DNA of 64,000 nucleotides, taken from assembly GCA_016704465.1 (NCBI GenBank), contig JADJAD010000001.1, positions 496,001 to 560,000 of the forward strand. The letters run 5' to 3'. Every line of letters starts with the position of its first letter. The first letter of the stretch is position 1. The DNA comes from Gemmatimonadota bacterium. GTDB lineage: Bacteria > Gemmatimonadota > Gemmatimonadetes > Gemmatimonadales > Gemmatimonadaceae. A program made the translations under genes and the position numbers. The notes under the pieces are model-generated. The model worked only from the letters and a program-made list of their open reading frames with translations. It made no database searches and had not been told where the DNA came from. Positions 43,932 to 53,661 of this stretch are shown here, piece after piece.

Positions 43932-44043
43932 GGGGCGATCGGGAGGGCGGGCGGACTGGGGTGTCGGTCGAGCGAGACGCGTCACCCTAGCATCGGGACG
44001 CATCGAAGGATAGGATCGGACTCCCACCTGCGGAGCCGAGACG

Positions 44044-44481
44044 ATGGCGACGGTACAGGACCTGCTCGATCGGAAAGGGGCCGACATCGTGTCGATCGGC
44101 TCGAGTGCCACCGTGGTAGAAGCGGCGCGGTTGATGAACGCGCGCGGGGTGGGCGGACTCGTGGTGGTCGACGCGCCGGGACAGTTGCTCGGGATCTTCA
44201 CCGAGCGCGACATCCTGCGGCGCGTGGTCGCCCCCGGGCTCGACGCCGCGAAAGTGCGGATTGCCGAGGTGCTGACGACCAAGGTGATCACCTGCCTGCC
44301 CGGCACGAGCGTCGAGGAATGCGGGGCGATCATGTCGTCGCGCCGCATTCGCCACCTTCCCGTGGCCGATGACAGCGGGTTGAAGGGGCTGGTGACCAGC
44401 GGCGACGTGCTCGCCTATCGGGTCGCGGAGTCCGAGGCGACGATCGAGTACATGAACGCGTACATGTTCGACATTCGTTAG
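44044..44481 (+). CDS. CBS-domain pair protein
   Basis: A 145-residue protein made of two CBS domains (about residues 8-65 and 75-130): VVEAARLMNARGVGGLVVVD, LGIFTERDILR, RIRHLPVADDSGLKGLVTSGDVL. Such proteins bind adenosine nucleotides and regulate partners. Nothing adjacent shows a partner. The TAG stop lies in a copy of CGTTAGGC. Confidence 0.9.
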   Translation: MATVQDLLDRKGADIVSIGSSATVVEAARLMNARGVGGLVVVDAPGQLLGIFTERDILRRVVAPGLDAAKVRIAEVLTTKVITCLPGTSVEECGAIMSSRRIRHLPVADDSGLKGLVTSGDVLAYRVAESEATIEYMNAYMFDIR

Positions 44482-44576
44482 GCCGGGACGGCGCGCGGGG
44501 CCTCGCGACCCGCCCTTGTCATCGTCCTGTCATTCGCGCCAGCGAGCTTGCGGCCTCCTCCCTCCCTGGGGCCCAC

Positions 44577-45641
44577 ATGTCTCGCTCGGCGTCCGTACGT
44601 TCCGTCGCACTCGTCACCGTCACGATCGCCCTTGTCCTCGGCGGCGCCGCCGTGGCACGGGCGCAGGATGCCGGCGGCTATCACCTGGCCAGGAAGATCC
44701 CGGTCGGCGGCGACGGCGGATGGGACTACGCCGTGGTCGATGGCGACCGGCTCTACACCTCGCACGGCTCCCGCCTGGTGGTCATCGACCTCACGGGCGA
44801 TTCGGTGATGGGCGAGGTCTCGAACACGAACGGGATCCACGGGGTCGCCATCGCCCCTGAGCTGAACCGCGGTTTCACCAGCAATGGGCGCGACACCTCG
44901 GTCACGATCTTCAACCTCGCGACGCTGGCGACGATCGGGACCGTGCACGTCACCGGGGCCAACCCCGACGCGATTCACTACGACGTGGCGACCAGGCGGA
45001 TCTTCACGTTCAATGGCCGCGGCGAGAACGCGACCGTGATCGACGCAGTGACCGGCAGCGTGCTCGCCACGATCCCGCTCCCCGGCAAGCCGGAGTTCGC
45101 CCAGAGCGACGGCAACGGTCGGCTCTACGTCAACATCGAGACCGACACGGGGCAGATCGTGGTGATCGACACCAAGGCAATGCGGGAGGTGTCGCGCTAC
45201 TGGCTCCCTGGGTGCGAGGGCCCCTCGGGGCTCGCGCTCGACCGCGAGAACAGTCGCCTCTTTTCGGCGTGCGGCAACTCGGTCATGGCGGTCTCGGATC
45301 CGGGGGAGAAGCGCGTCGTCACCCTCATCCCGATCGGCCCGGGAGTCGATGCCGCAGCGTACGACGCCGCGACGCGGCTGGTCTTTGCCTCCAACGGCGG
45401 TAACGGCACGCTGACAGTGGCGCGCCAGGATGGGGCCGATCGATACACGGTGCTTGGGAACGTCGCCACGCAGCGCGGTTCCCGGACCATGGCGCTCGAT
45501 GCGCGAACGCACCGGGTGTACCTGGCCAGCGCCGAGTACGGCCCGGCGCCGGCGCCGACGCAGCCTGGGGCACGCCCGGGGCGCCCGCCGATGGTCGCCG
45601 GGTCGTTTGCGATCCTGGTGATGGAACCGGCGGCGCGCTAA
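44577..45641 (+). CDS. YncE-like YVTN beta-propeller protein, exported
   Basis: A 354-residue protein with a signal peptide (LVTVTIALVLGGAAVARAQ) and repeated beta-propeller blades: DGDRLYTSHGSRLVVIDL, NRGFTSNGRDTSVTIFNL, RRIFTFNGRGENATVIDA and YVNIETDTGQIVVID. It matches YncE-like periplasmic propellers. It is seven bases upstream of the TolC-type gene of the RND efflux operon, so co-transcription is likely. Confidence 0.85.
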   Translation: MSRSASVRSVALVTVTIALVLGGAAVARAQDAGGYHLARKIPVGGDGGWDYAVVDGDRLYTSHGSRLVVIDLTGDSVMGEVSNTNGIHGVAIAPELNRGFTSNGRDTSVTIFNLATLATIGTVHVTGANPDAIHYDVATRRIFTFNGRGENATVIDAVTGSVLATIPLPGKPEFAQSDGNGRLYVNIETDTGQIVVIDTKAMREVSRYWLPGCEGPSGLALDRENSRLFSACGNSVMAVSDPGEKRVVTLIPIGPGVDAAAYDAATRLVFASNGGNGTLTVARQDGADRYTVLGNVATQRGSRTMALDARTHRVYLASAEYGPAPAPTQPGARPGRPPMVAGSFAILVMEPAAR

Positions 45642-45648
45642 CGGTTTC

Positions 45649-46863
45649 ATGCGCTTGCTCGTTTTCGTTGTCGCGTCGCTCTGCGGATCGCTGGTCCCCG
45701 CCACGGGCATCGCGCAGGAGCGACCAGTGACGCGTCGCGACGCGATCGAGGCCGCGCTCTTGCGAGGGCCGCGACTGGCGCTCGCACGCAGCGACTCCGC
45801 CGCCGCGCATGCCGACGTGGCCCTCGCTCGGCAGTTCGACAATCCGGCCCTCACGCTCGAGCATACCCGGAGCACACCCCACCAGCATGCCACGGTGGCG
45901 TTTCCGCTCTGGCTCCCGACCCAGCGCTCGCTGCAGCTCCGCTCGGCCGGGGCGCGACTCGACGCTGCCACCCTGCGCACCCGCTTCGAACGTGAGGCGG
46001 TCGCCTTCGATGCCGACACCAACTATACGAACGCGCTCGTTGCCCGCGAGCGCGCCCGGTTGTCTACCCGATCAGCGACCGACGCCGACAGTCTCGTGAC
46101 CCTGGCTCGCGTGCGTCGCGACGCCGGCGATGCCAGCGAACTCGATGTGCAGCTGGCGGCGCTCAGCGCCGGACAGTTCGCCAACGTGGCGGCGCTTGAC
46201 TCGCTCCAGGCGACCAGCGCGCTCCTCGCGGTCCAGGCGGCGATGGGACTGTCTACGCGGACCCTGTCCATCGTCCTGTCCGATGCATTGGACGAGGGAG
46301 ATCCACCAGGCGATGCCGCTTCGGGTCCGCCGATACTCTTGGCCGCCGCTGAAGACGAGGTCCGCGCCTCGGAGCTGTCGCTGTCGCGCGAACGGGGGCG
46401 GCTGTTCGCCCAGCCAGCTGTGACCGTCGGTTTCGAGCGTCAGGAACCGGGAGGGACGGGGAACCAGCTGCTCCCGACCATCGGCTTCTCGATCCCGTTC
46501 CCCCTGTTCAATCGCAACGGAGCCGGGATCCTGGCCGCGCAGGCACAACGTGACCGGGCCTCCGCGCAGCTGTCGCTGGCCCGGGTGGAGCTGAACGCCG
46601 CGCTCTCGCTGGCCGAGCGCGAACGCACCATCGCCCGCGCCCGTTTCGAGCGCGCACAGACGCTGGTCGGCGTCGCCGATCGAGTCGCGGGACTCTCGCT
46701 GCTCGCCTATCGCGAGGGTGCCTCCACGCTTCCCGTCGTCCTCGAGGCCCAGCGCTCGGCGCGCGACACGCGCACTCAGTCCGTGGAGGCCATGGGGGCG
46801 CTACGTACCGCGACGGCACGCCTCCGACTCCTGTCCCTTTCGTCGAACGGTTCGAGAGGATGA
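45649..46863 (+). CDS. TolC-family outer-membrane efflux protein (CzcC/CusC-like)
   Basis: A 404-residue outer-membrane protein with a signal peptide (VVASLCGSLVPATGIAQ) and two helical repeats of the TolC fold (ALLRGPRLALARSDSAAAHADVALARQFDNPALTLE in the first, and SFSIPFPLFNRNG in the second). Its length is that of metal-efflux CzcC types. It overlaps the next gene by four bases (ATGA). Confidence 0.9.
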   Translation: MRLLVFVVASLCGSLVPATGIAQERPVTRRDAIEAALLRGPRLALARSDSAAAHADVALARQFDNPALTLEHTRSTPHQHATVAFPLWLPTQRSLQLRSAGARLDAATLRTRFEREAVAFDADTNYTNALVARERARLSTRSATDADSLVTLARVRRDAGDASELDVQLAALSAGQFANVAALDSLQATSALLAVQAAMGLSTRTLSIVLSDALDEGDPPGDAASGPPILLAAAEDEVRASELSLSRERGRLFAQPAVTVGFERQEPGGTGNQLLPTIGFSIPFPLFNRNGAGILAAQAQRDRASAQLSLARVELNAALSLAERERTIARARFERAQTLVGVADRVAGLSLLAYREGASTLPVVLEAQRSARDTRTQSVEAMGALRTATARLRLLSLSSNGSRG

Positions 46864-47906
46864 GACAGTCGCGTGCCGCGCTGATGGCGCTGACCACGCT
46901 TGCCGCCTGCGTCGGCGGCGGGGATCCGCCGCCGGTGCCGGAGACCGTGATCGAAGTCACCGCCACTGTGGAGCCGGTGCGCCGCGCGGTGTTCGAGGAG
47001 ACCATCGATGCCGTCGGCACCGTGGTGCCGCGCATGGGGCACGTAGCCTCGCTGGCCGCCCCGGCCCCGGCCCGCGTGGCGAAGCTCTTCGTGACGGTCG
47101 GGAGCACGGTGAAGGCGGGAGATGCGCTCGTGGAGTTCGAGCGCGCCCCTTTCGAGGCGGCGGCGGCGAGCGCCGAGAGCGCGCTGCTGGCCGCCGAGCA
47201 CGCGGCGGAGCGCACGCAGCGCCTCTCCGAAGCGGGCGTTCTCCCGCGAAAGGACGCCGAGCTGGCGTCGGCGGAACTTGCCAGCGCTCGTTCGAATGCG
47301 ATCACTGCGCGACGCAATCGGGAGTTGGCGACGTTGCGATCGCCGATCGCCGGTGCGGTGACCCGAATGGGAGTCGTGCTGGGCGCGAGCGTCGATCCAT
47401 CGCAACCGGTCGTCGACGTCGCCGACCCTCGCTCCCTCGATGTGGAGCTGATCGTTTCGCCGGCCGGTGCGACGCGGGCCCGCGTCGGGCAGGGAGTCAC
47501 GTTCTACTCGGGATCGGTGGCCTCGGGTGACCCGGTGGCACGAGGTCGCATTGGCGAGGTGGCGGCCGTCGTGGACAGCGCCACTGGTGGCGTGGCTCTG
47601 CGCATCGCACTCACCTCGACCGTTCGATCGATGCGCATCGCCGAGGTTGTCATGGGGCAGATCAGTGTGCAACGGCACGACGACGCGATCGTCATCCCCG
47701 ATGCAGCGCTCGTCCCGACGGGCGAGGGGTTCCAGGTGTTCGTGGTCGACTCGGCGCAGGTCGCGCACGCCACCGCGGTCACGGTGGGTGGTCGGTCGAA
47801 CGGACGGGTCTGGATCACCGACGGGCTCACCGGCGCCGAGCGGGTCGTGACGAAGGGGGCCTTCGGCGTCGATGACGGCGCCCGGATCACGAGCACGAAG
47901 CCGTGA
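46860..47906 (+). CDS. RND efflux periplasmic adaptor, lipoprotein
   Basis: A 348-residue membrane-fusion protein with a lipobox (LAAC) near residue 17. PAPARVAKLFVTVGSTVKAGDALVEFE and LRSPIAGAVTRMGVVLGASVDPSQPVVDVAD are the lipoyl domain halves, flanking a helical hairpin. It bridges the RND pump and the TolC-like channel. It overlaps both neighbours by four bases (ATGA and GTGA). Confidence 0.92.
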   Translation: MRQSRAALMALTTLAACVGGGDPPPVPETVIEVTATVEPVRRAVFEETIDAVGTVVPRMGHVASLAAPAPARVAKLFVTVGSTVKAGDALVEFERAPFEAAAASAESALLAAEHAAERTQRLSEAGVLPRKDAELASAELASARSNAITARRNRELATLRSPIAGAVTRMGVVLGASVDPSQPVVDVADPRSLDVELIVSPAGATRARVGQGVTFYSGSVASGDPVARGRIGEVAAVVDSATGGVALRIALTSTVRSMRIAEVVMGQISVQRHDDAIVIPDAALVPTGEGFQVFVVDSAQVAHATAVTVGGRSNGRVWITDGLTGAERVVTKGAFGVDDGARITSTKP

Positions 47907-50900
47907 GCGACGGCGGCGCGTCGGAAACGCATGGGGGCGGGGAGCGCGACGTGACGTCACGGTCGGGTCGAACGGCGCCCCCCGGCGGTTGGGCGCTATT
48001 CGACATACTCTCGCACCAGCGGCGCTTCATCTACCTCGTGGTGGGGCTGTTCAGCGTGGCCGGCGTGTGGGCGGCGTTGCACCTGCCGAGCGCGATCTAT
48101 CCGGAGCTGACCTTTCCGCGCATCACCATCGTCGCGTCGGGCTCGTCGCTCGGGGCGCGCCAGGTCGTCTTCGCCATCACCCGCCCCATCGAAGAGGCGG
48201 TGAGCATCGTCCCGGGCGTCGAGCGGGTGAAGAGCCGTTCAATTCGCGGCTCCGGCGAGGTGAGCATCACCTTCGCCGACCGCACCGACATGGACGGGGC
48301 GCTGCAGTTGGTCCGCACCCGCGTGGAACAGATCCGCGGCGAGCTGCCCGCAGGGCTGCAGATCGAGATCGAGCGGCTCACGCCGAGCCTCTTCCCGATT
48401 CTCTCCTACAATCTGGAGGGAGGCGACCCCGCGACGCTGTTCGACATCGCCCGGTACCAGATCAAGCCGGTGCTCTCGCGCATCCCCGGCGTGGGGCGCG
48501 TGGACGTGCAAGGGACCGACGTGCGCGAGATCGAGGTCGTCGCCGAGCCGGCCTCGCTTGCAGCTGTCGGTTTGTCGTACGAGGACCTCGCGGCGGCGAT
48601 TCGCCAGGGAATCTCGGTCGAGGCGGTCGGCCGGGTGGCCCGCGACTACAAGCAGTACCTCGTGATCTCGGCGATGGAAGCGCATACCGTCGACGACGTC
48701 GCCAACGTGGTGGTGAAGGGGGCGCTACGCGTGCGCGACGTTGCGCTCGTGGTCCCTGGCACGGAGGACCACGTGCGCATCGTGGCAGGTGACGGGCGCC
48801 CCGCCGCACTCCTCAGCATCACGCGCCAGATCGGCGGGAATACCGTCGCCGTGGCCGACTCGGTCGCCGGCGCCGTGCGGGCGCTGGCGGCGGCGCTGCC
48901 CCCCGGCGTGCACCTCACCCCGGTCTATGATCAGGCCGAACTCGTGCGCGACGCCGTGACGTCGGTGCGCGATGCGATGCTGATCGGGGCCGGGCTGGCG
49001 GTGATCGTCCTCCTGCTCTTCCTGCGCCACCTGCGCATCACGGCAATCAGCGCCACCGCGATCCCGCTCACGCTCATGATCACCGTCTTCCTCATGCGCC
49101 TGCTGGGGCAGACGTTCAACCTGATGACGCTGGGGGCCATGGCGATCGCGATCGGACTGGTGATCGACGATGCCGTGGTGATCACCGAGAACATCGTGCG
49201 TCACTTGCACCTGACGTACGACCGGACGGCGGCGATCCGTGTCGCCGTGCAGGAACTGGTCTGGCCGGTGACGTCGAGCACGCTCACGACGGTGGTGGTC
49301 TTCCTTCCGCTCGGGCTGTTGCAAGGGGTGCCTGGCCAGTTCTTCGCCGCCCTCTCGCTGACGCTTTCGGTCAGCGTGCTGGTCTCGCTGGTGCTCGCGC
49401 TCACGATCATCCCCCTGCTGGCCGAGCAGTTCCTGACCGACGCGGACGCCGAGTTCGAGCCGAGGCAAGTCGCGCCGACGATCGCCACTCGGCTTGGCGC
49501 GGCGCTCGACGCACTATCCGACGGCTACGCGCGCCTGCTCGGTGCGGTGTTGCGGCACGTGCGCCTGACGATGGTGGCGGCCGTGCTGCTGGTGGCCGCG
49601 GGAGTCGGGGTGTACACGCTGGTCGGCACCGGCTTCCTCCCCGAGATGGACGAGGGGGCCTTCATCCTCGACTACTGGACCCCAGGTGGCACGGCCCTCG
49701 CCGAGACGGACCGCCAGCTGCGTGTGGTCGAACGCATCCTGGCCGAGACGCCCGAGATCGCCGGGACGGCGCGCCGGACCGGGGCGGAGCTCGGACTCTT
49801 CGCCACCGAGCAGAATCGTGGCGACATCGCCGTGCGCCTTGTCCCGACCTCGCAACGCGGACGCACGATCTTCGAGGTGATGGACGAGGTGCGCGGAAGG
49901 CTCGGGCGCAGCGTCCCGCGCGTTCGCGTGGAGTTCGTGCAAATCCTCTCCGACATCCTCGACGACCTGTCCGGCGCGGCGAGCCCGCTGGAGATCAAGC
50001 TGCTCGGTCCTGACCTGGATGGGCTCGAGCGCTACGCCACGGCATTGTCCCCGGATGTGGAACGGATCGGCGGTGTCGCAGACTTCTTTGCGGGGATCGC
50101 CGAGCCGAGTGCCGAGTTGGCGATGCATGTACACCCCGAGGCGGCGGCGCGGTTGGGGGTGACGCCACAGCAGGTGAGCGCATCGGTGAGCGCCGCGATG
50201 CTCGGCGTTGCGGCCGGCGAAGTCCGGCTGGACGATCGCTCGATTGGCATTCGCGTGCGCGCCCCCGATGCCGTGCGCCTCGACGCCCAGGGGCTCGAGG
50301 CCTTTCCCGTGCTGGCCTCGGGCTCGCGCCGCACGGCACCGCTTGGCACGCTCGCCGATTTCCAGACCGCCGACGTGCGCAGCGAGCACCTGCGCGAGAA
50401 CCAGCAGCAGATGCTCGCGCTCACGGCGGGCGTGGAGGGGCGGGCGCTGGGCGACGTGATGAACGACGTGCGTGCGGTGCTCGCCCGGCACCCGGCGCCG
50501 GAGGGAATTCGCGTGGAGCTCGGCGGGCGCCATGCCAGCCAGCAGGAAGCGTTCAGTGGACTCCTGCTCGTGATGGGGCTGGCGGCGGTCAGCGTGCTGA
50601 CCGTCATGGTGCTCCAGTTCCGGTCGTTCACCGAACCGTTTGTCATCCTGCTCGCCGCGCCGCTGTCATTCGTTGGGGCGTTGGCACTCCTGCTGGCCAC
50701 CGGGACGGCGCTCAACGTCTCGAGTTTCATGGGGCTCATCCTGCTGGTCGGCCTGATCGTGAAAAACGGCATCATCCTGCTCGACTTCACGCGGCATCGC
50801 ATGCTCGTAGCCGGCGTCGACCTCGAGACGGGGATCCGCGAGGCCGCGCGGGTGCGGCTTCGCCCGATCCTGATGACCACGCTGTGCACGTTGTTCGGCC

Positions 50901-51064
50901 TCATGCCGCTGGCGCTCGGCATCGGGGCCGGGAGTGAGCTGCAAAAGCCCCTGGCACTCGCCGTCATCGGCGGGCTCGCCTTGTCCACCCCGGTCACCTT
51001 GTTCGTCGTCCCGGTGCTGCTGGTCGCGATCCGCGGGCGCCGATTCACCGTGCCGACGGCCTGA
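47903..51064 (+). CDS. RND efflux transporter (AcrB/CzcA family)
   Basis: A 1053-residue inner-membrane pump. Twelve TM helices and two large periplasmic loops follow the AcrB plan. The proton-relay Asp pair is present in TM4 (GLVIDDAVVITEN), and LEIKLLGPDLDGL and FMGLILLVGLIVKNGIILLDF match the family. The GTG start overlaps the adaptor stop. A long basic N-terminus of about 30 residues precedes the first TM helix. Drug versus metal substrate cannot be told from the sequence; the CzcC-length partner leans to metals. Confidence 0.93.
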   Translation: MSDGGASETHGGGERDVTSRSGRTAPPGGWALFDILSHQRRFIYLVVGLFSVAGVWAALHLPSAIYPELTFPRITIVASGSSLGARQVVFAITRPIEEAVSIVPGVERVKSRSIRGSGEVSITFADRTDMDGALQLVRTRVEQIRGELPAGLQIEIERLTPSLFPILSYNLEGGDPATLFDIARYQIKPVLSRIPGVGRVDVQGTDVREIEVVAEPASLAAVGLSYEDLAAAIRQGISVEAVGRVARDYKQYLVISAMEAHTVDDVANVVVKGALRVRDVALVVPGTEDHVRIVAGDGRPAALLSITRQIGGNTVAVADSVAGAVRALAAALPPGVHLTPVYDQAELVRDAVTSVRDAMLIGAGLAVIVLLLFLRHLRITAISATAIPLTLMITVFLMRLLGQTFNLMTLGAMAIAIGLVIDDAVVITENIVRHLHLTYDRTAAIRVAVQELVWPVTSSTLTTVVVFLPLGLLQGVPGQFFAALSLTLSVSVLVSLVLALTIIPLLAEQFLTDADAEFEPRQVAPTIATRLGAALDALSDGYARLLGAVLRHVRLTMVAAVLLVAAGVGVYTLVGTGFLPEMDEGAFILDYWTPGGTALAETDRQLRVVERILAETPEIAGTARRTGAELGLFATEQNRGDIAVRLVPTSQRGRTIFEVMDEVRGRLGRSVPRVRVEFVQILSDILDDLSGAASPLEIKLLGPDLDGLERYATALSPDVERIGGVADFFAGIAEPSAELAMHVHPEAAARLGVTPQQVSASVSAAMLGVAAGEVRLDDRSIGIRVRAPDAVRLDAQGLEAFPVLASGSRRTAPLGTLADFQTADVRSEHLRENQQQMLALTAGVEGRALGDVMNDVRAVLARHPAPEGIRVELGGRHASQQEAFSGLLLVMGLAAVSVLTVMVLQFRSFTEPFVILLAAPLSFVGALALLLATGTALNVSSFMGLILLVGLIVKNGIILLDFTRHRMLVAGVDLETGIREAARVRLRPILMTTLCTLFGLMPLALGIGAGSELQKPLALAVIGGLALSTPVTLFVVPVLLVAIRGRRFTVPTA

Positions 51065-51144
51065 TCGGGCCCGATCGGCCATTACGGACCACGACGCGTG
51101 GGCACGCGCGCCGCGGCATCACGCCACATCACAGGAGCATCCCC

Positions 51145-51540
51145 ATGAAGGTCCCGACGATGCGCGCATTGCTGTTGCTGTCCGCCGTTGCACTGGTCGC
51201 CGCCGCCCCCCTCGCGGCCCAGGGGCTCAAGGTCAAGGAAGACAAGCCAGGCCAACTCGCGAAGGCCAAGGTGACGCCTGCCGCGGCGCTGGCTACCGCG
51301 CAAACCGCCGTCCCCAAGGGCACGCTTCACTCGGCAGAGATCGAGGAGGAGGATGGGCTCCTGGTGTTCGTCTTCAACTTCAAGACGCCGGGCACCAGCG
51401 GCGAGGATGAAGTGCTGGTCAACGCCATGACCGGCAAGCTGGTGAAGTCCGAGCACGAGTCACCGGCGGACGAGGCGAAGGAGAAGGCGAAGGAAGCACC
51501 TGCCAGGAAGAAGCCCGCGCCGCATGCGCCCAGGTCGTAG
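51145..51540 (+). CDS. Exported PepSY-domain protein
   Basis: A 131-residue protein: signal peptide (ALLLLSAVALVAAAPLAAQ), a PepSY domain (VTPAAALATAQTAVPKGTLHSAEIEEEDGLLVFVFNF, DEVLVNAMTGKLV), and a charged Lys/Glu/Ala-rich tail. PepSY domains inhibit peptidases or sense envelope state. It lies between the RND pump and the two-component genes on the same strand. Confidence 0.88.
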   Translation: MKVPTMRALLLLSAVALVAAAPLAAQGLKVKEDKPGQLAKAKVTPAAALATAQTAVPKGTLHSAEIEEEDGLLVFVFNFKTPGTSGEDEVLVNAMTGKLVKSEHESPADEAKEKAKEAPARKKPAPHAPRS

Positions 51541-51550
51541 CTTGGGCGAC

Positions 51551-52243
51551 ATGCGCGTGCTGCTGGTCGAGGACGATCCTGCCCTGTGCGACTTCCTGGT
51601 GCGCGTGATCCAGGAGGCCGCGTGGGCCGTCGACCCCGTCGTCGATGGACGGGGGGCGCTCGCGGCGATGGCGGGGACCGACTACGACCTCGTGGTGCTC
51701 GACCTCGGCCTTCCCGACATGGACGGGCTCGAGCTCTGCCGCCGGTTGCGCGAACGGGGCGACCGAACGCCGGTCCTGATCCTCACCGCGCGCCAGGCGG
51801 TCAATGACCGGGTTCGCGGCCTCGACGTGGGCGCGGACGACTACCTCCCCAAGCCCTTCGAGATCAGCGAGCTGATGGCGCGGTTGCGCGCACTCGCCAG
51901 GCGCCCGCCGGCGGTCCTGGGGCCGGTGCTGCAGCTGCGCGACCTGCGGCTGGATCCATCGAGCCACGTCGTCGAGCGCGACGGCGCCCCCATTGTCCTC
52001 ACGGCGCGTGAGTTCGCCCTGCTCGAGTACCTGCTGCGCCACCCGCGCGTCGTCGTGAGCCGGGGACAGATCCTCGAGCATGTCTGGGACGACAACTTCG
52101 ATCCGGTTGCCAATGCGGTCGATGTCCTGGTCGGTCGGGTGCGCCGCAAGGTCGATCGGGAGGGACTCGTGCCGCTGCTACACACGGTGCGCGGGGTAGG
52201 GTACGTGCTCGCCGAGCGTCCCCCAGCGGGCCATGCCCGCTAG
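51551..52243 (+). CDS. OmpR-family response regulator
   Basis: A 230-residue regulator. The receiver domain has the acidic pair (EDD), phosphoacceptor D51 (LVVLDLGLPD) and K101 (PKPFE). The C-terminal winged-helix domain has LTAREFALLEYLLRHPRVVVSRGQILEHVW and GYVL. The start was set at MRVLLVEDD (51551). It overlaps the histidine kinase start by 11 bases. It likely regulates the adjacent PepSY/RND genes. Confidence 0.93.
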   Translation: MRVLLVEDDPALCDFLVRVIQEAAWAVDPVVDGRGALAAMAGTDYDLVVLDLGLPDMDGLELCRRLRERGDRTPVLILTARQAVNDRVRGLDVGADDYLPKPFEISELMARLRALARRPPAVLGPVLQLRDLRLDPSSHVVERDGAPIVLTAREFALLEYLLRHPRVVVSRGQILEHVWDDNFDPVANAVDVLVGRVRRKVDREGLVPLLHTVRGVGYVLAERPPAGHAR

Positions 52244-53606
52244 CCGCCTGCGCCTGCGGCTCGCCGCCGGCTTCGCTTTGGCCTTCGGCCTCGGACTCTG
52301 CCTGCTCGCAGCCGGGTCGTTAGGCTACCTGTGGCGTGAGAGCCACCGTCGCCTCGACGCCCGCCTCGCGGCGACGGCAGCCGGCGTGACCGCGGCGATG
52401 CTGCGCGAACTGCACGAGACCCCTGACTCGTCGATGGCCTACGCGGCAGGTGAGGTGCGGTCCGAGTGGCCGCCGTCGTCCGCTCGCTGGGTGATTGCGC
52501 GCCCGGACGGGACGGTCCTCGCGACGACCGACCACACGCCGGTGGTCGCCCGCGTGGTCGCTGCCTCGCCGACGGCGGCAGTTGCGCGCTTCTCACTTCC
52601 GCTCGGCCAGCGGGACCTGGACGTGGTGGTCGCGACTGGGCCGGACGAGGCGATCGACGGGCACGACTGGCGCTTTCGCGTCCTGGCGTTCGACTCCACC
52701 GAGGGAATCGAGCAGGATACGGCGCTGCTCGCGACGGTGCTTACGGTCGTCACGCCGCTACTCGTGCTCTTCAGCCTCGGCGCCGGTTACCTGCTCGCCG
52801 GACGCGCGCTCCGGCCGGCCCGTGCGCTGCAAGTTGCCCTCGCCGGGATCGGCCCGCAGGCGCTCTCCCAGCGCGTGCCGGTCGGGTCATCGCCCGGTGA
52901 GATCACCGAACTTGCCGTGGCGTTCAACGCGCTCTTTCAGCGACTCGAAGAGGCGCAGACGCGCAACCAGCGCTTCGTGCGCGAGGCGGCGCACCAGATC
53001 CGCACCCCGCTCACCCTCGTGCTTGGTGAAGCGGAGTTGGTGCGCACCGCGCGCGACGCGGATCCTGCGCGCGCCCTGGCGGCGATCCAGCGCATCCAGA
53101 CCGCCGCCACGCTCATGCGCCACCGCGTGGACGAGCTCATGCTGCTCGCCGAGGCGCAGACTGGGATCACGCCGCGGCTCGAGGAGTCGGTGGAACTCGA
53201 CGGGTTGGCGCTCGAGTGCACGGACCTGATGCGTGGGCGCGCATCGGCGCTCGGCCGTTCGCTGGCGCTGGGGACGGTGCAGCCGGCGACGGTCCGCGGC
53301 AATCAGCAGCTGTTGCGCGAGGCCCTGCTCGAGCTGCTCGAGAACGGCTGCCGACACGCCGGCCCTGCGGCGACCGTGACCACGGAGGTTTTCGTCGACA
53401 ATGGCACGGCGTCGATTCGCGTGAGCAGCACGTGGACGGCGGCGCTCGCGGCGGAGGCCGACGGCAGCGGGCTCGGGATGCAGATCGTCGGCTGGATCGC
53501 GCAGGTGCATGGCGGCCGCTTCGACGTCTCGACGTCGGGGAACGACCACGTGGCGACGCTCACCCTCGCGACGGGCGACTCTCAACCGGGTAAGCCGACC
53601 GGGTGA
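52233..53606 (+). CDS. Sensor histidine kinase with atypical ATP-lid region
   Basis: A 457-residue kinase. It has two TM helices (about 10-32 and 166-188), a periplasmic sensor, HAMP, and HisKA with the phospho-His H254 (AAHQIRTPL). The HATPase domain has N371 (LLENGCRHA) and a G2 motif (GSGLGMQIV). The G1 motif DxGxG is absent: the segment before G2 reads IRVSSTWTAALAAEADGSG. This would weaken nucleotide binding or catalysis. It overlaps the regulator gene and is its cognate partner. Confidence 0.88.
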   Translation: MPASRLRLRLAAGFALAFGLGLCLLAAGSLGYLWRESHRRLDARLAATAAGVTAAMLRELHETPDSSMAYAAGEVRSEWPPSSARWVIARPDGTVLATTDHTPVVARVVAASPTAAVARFSLPLGQRDLDVVVATGPDEAIDGHDWRFRVLAFDSTEGIEQDTALLATVLTVVTPLLVLFSLGAGYLLAGRALRPARALQVALAGIGPQALSQRVPVGSSPGEITELAVAFNALFQRLEEAQTRNQRFVREAAHQIRTPLTLVLGEAELVRTARDADPARALAAIQRIQTAATLMRHRVDELMLLAEAQTGITPRLEESVELDGLALECTDLMRGRASALGRSLALGTVQPATVRGNQQLLREALLELLENGCRHAGPAATVTTEVFVDNGTASIRVSSTWTAALAAEADGSGLGMQIVGWIAQVHGGRFDVSTSGNDHVATLTLATGDSQPGKPTG

Positions 53607-53622
53607 GCCCGGCGTGGCATGC

Positions 53623-53654
53623 GGGGATGCGGGGATGCGGGGATGCGGGGATGC
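53623..53654. repeat. Four 8-bp tandem repeats between convergent genes
   Basis: GGGGATGC four times in tandem, 17 bp after the kinase stop and 8 bp before the hydrolase stop on the other strand. Short tandem repeats like this often vary in copy number. Confidence 0.85.
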
Positions 53655-53661
53655 GGCGCGC

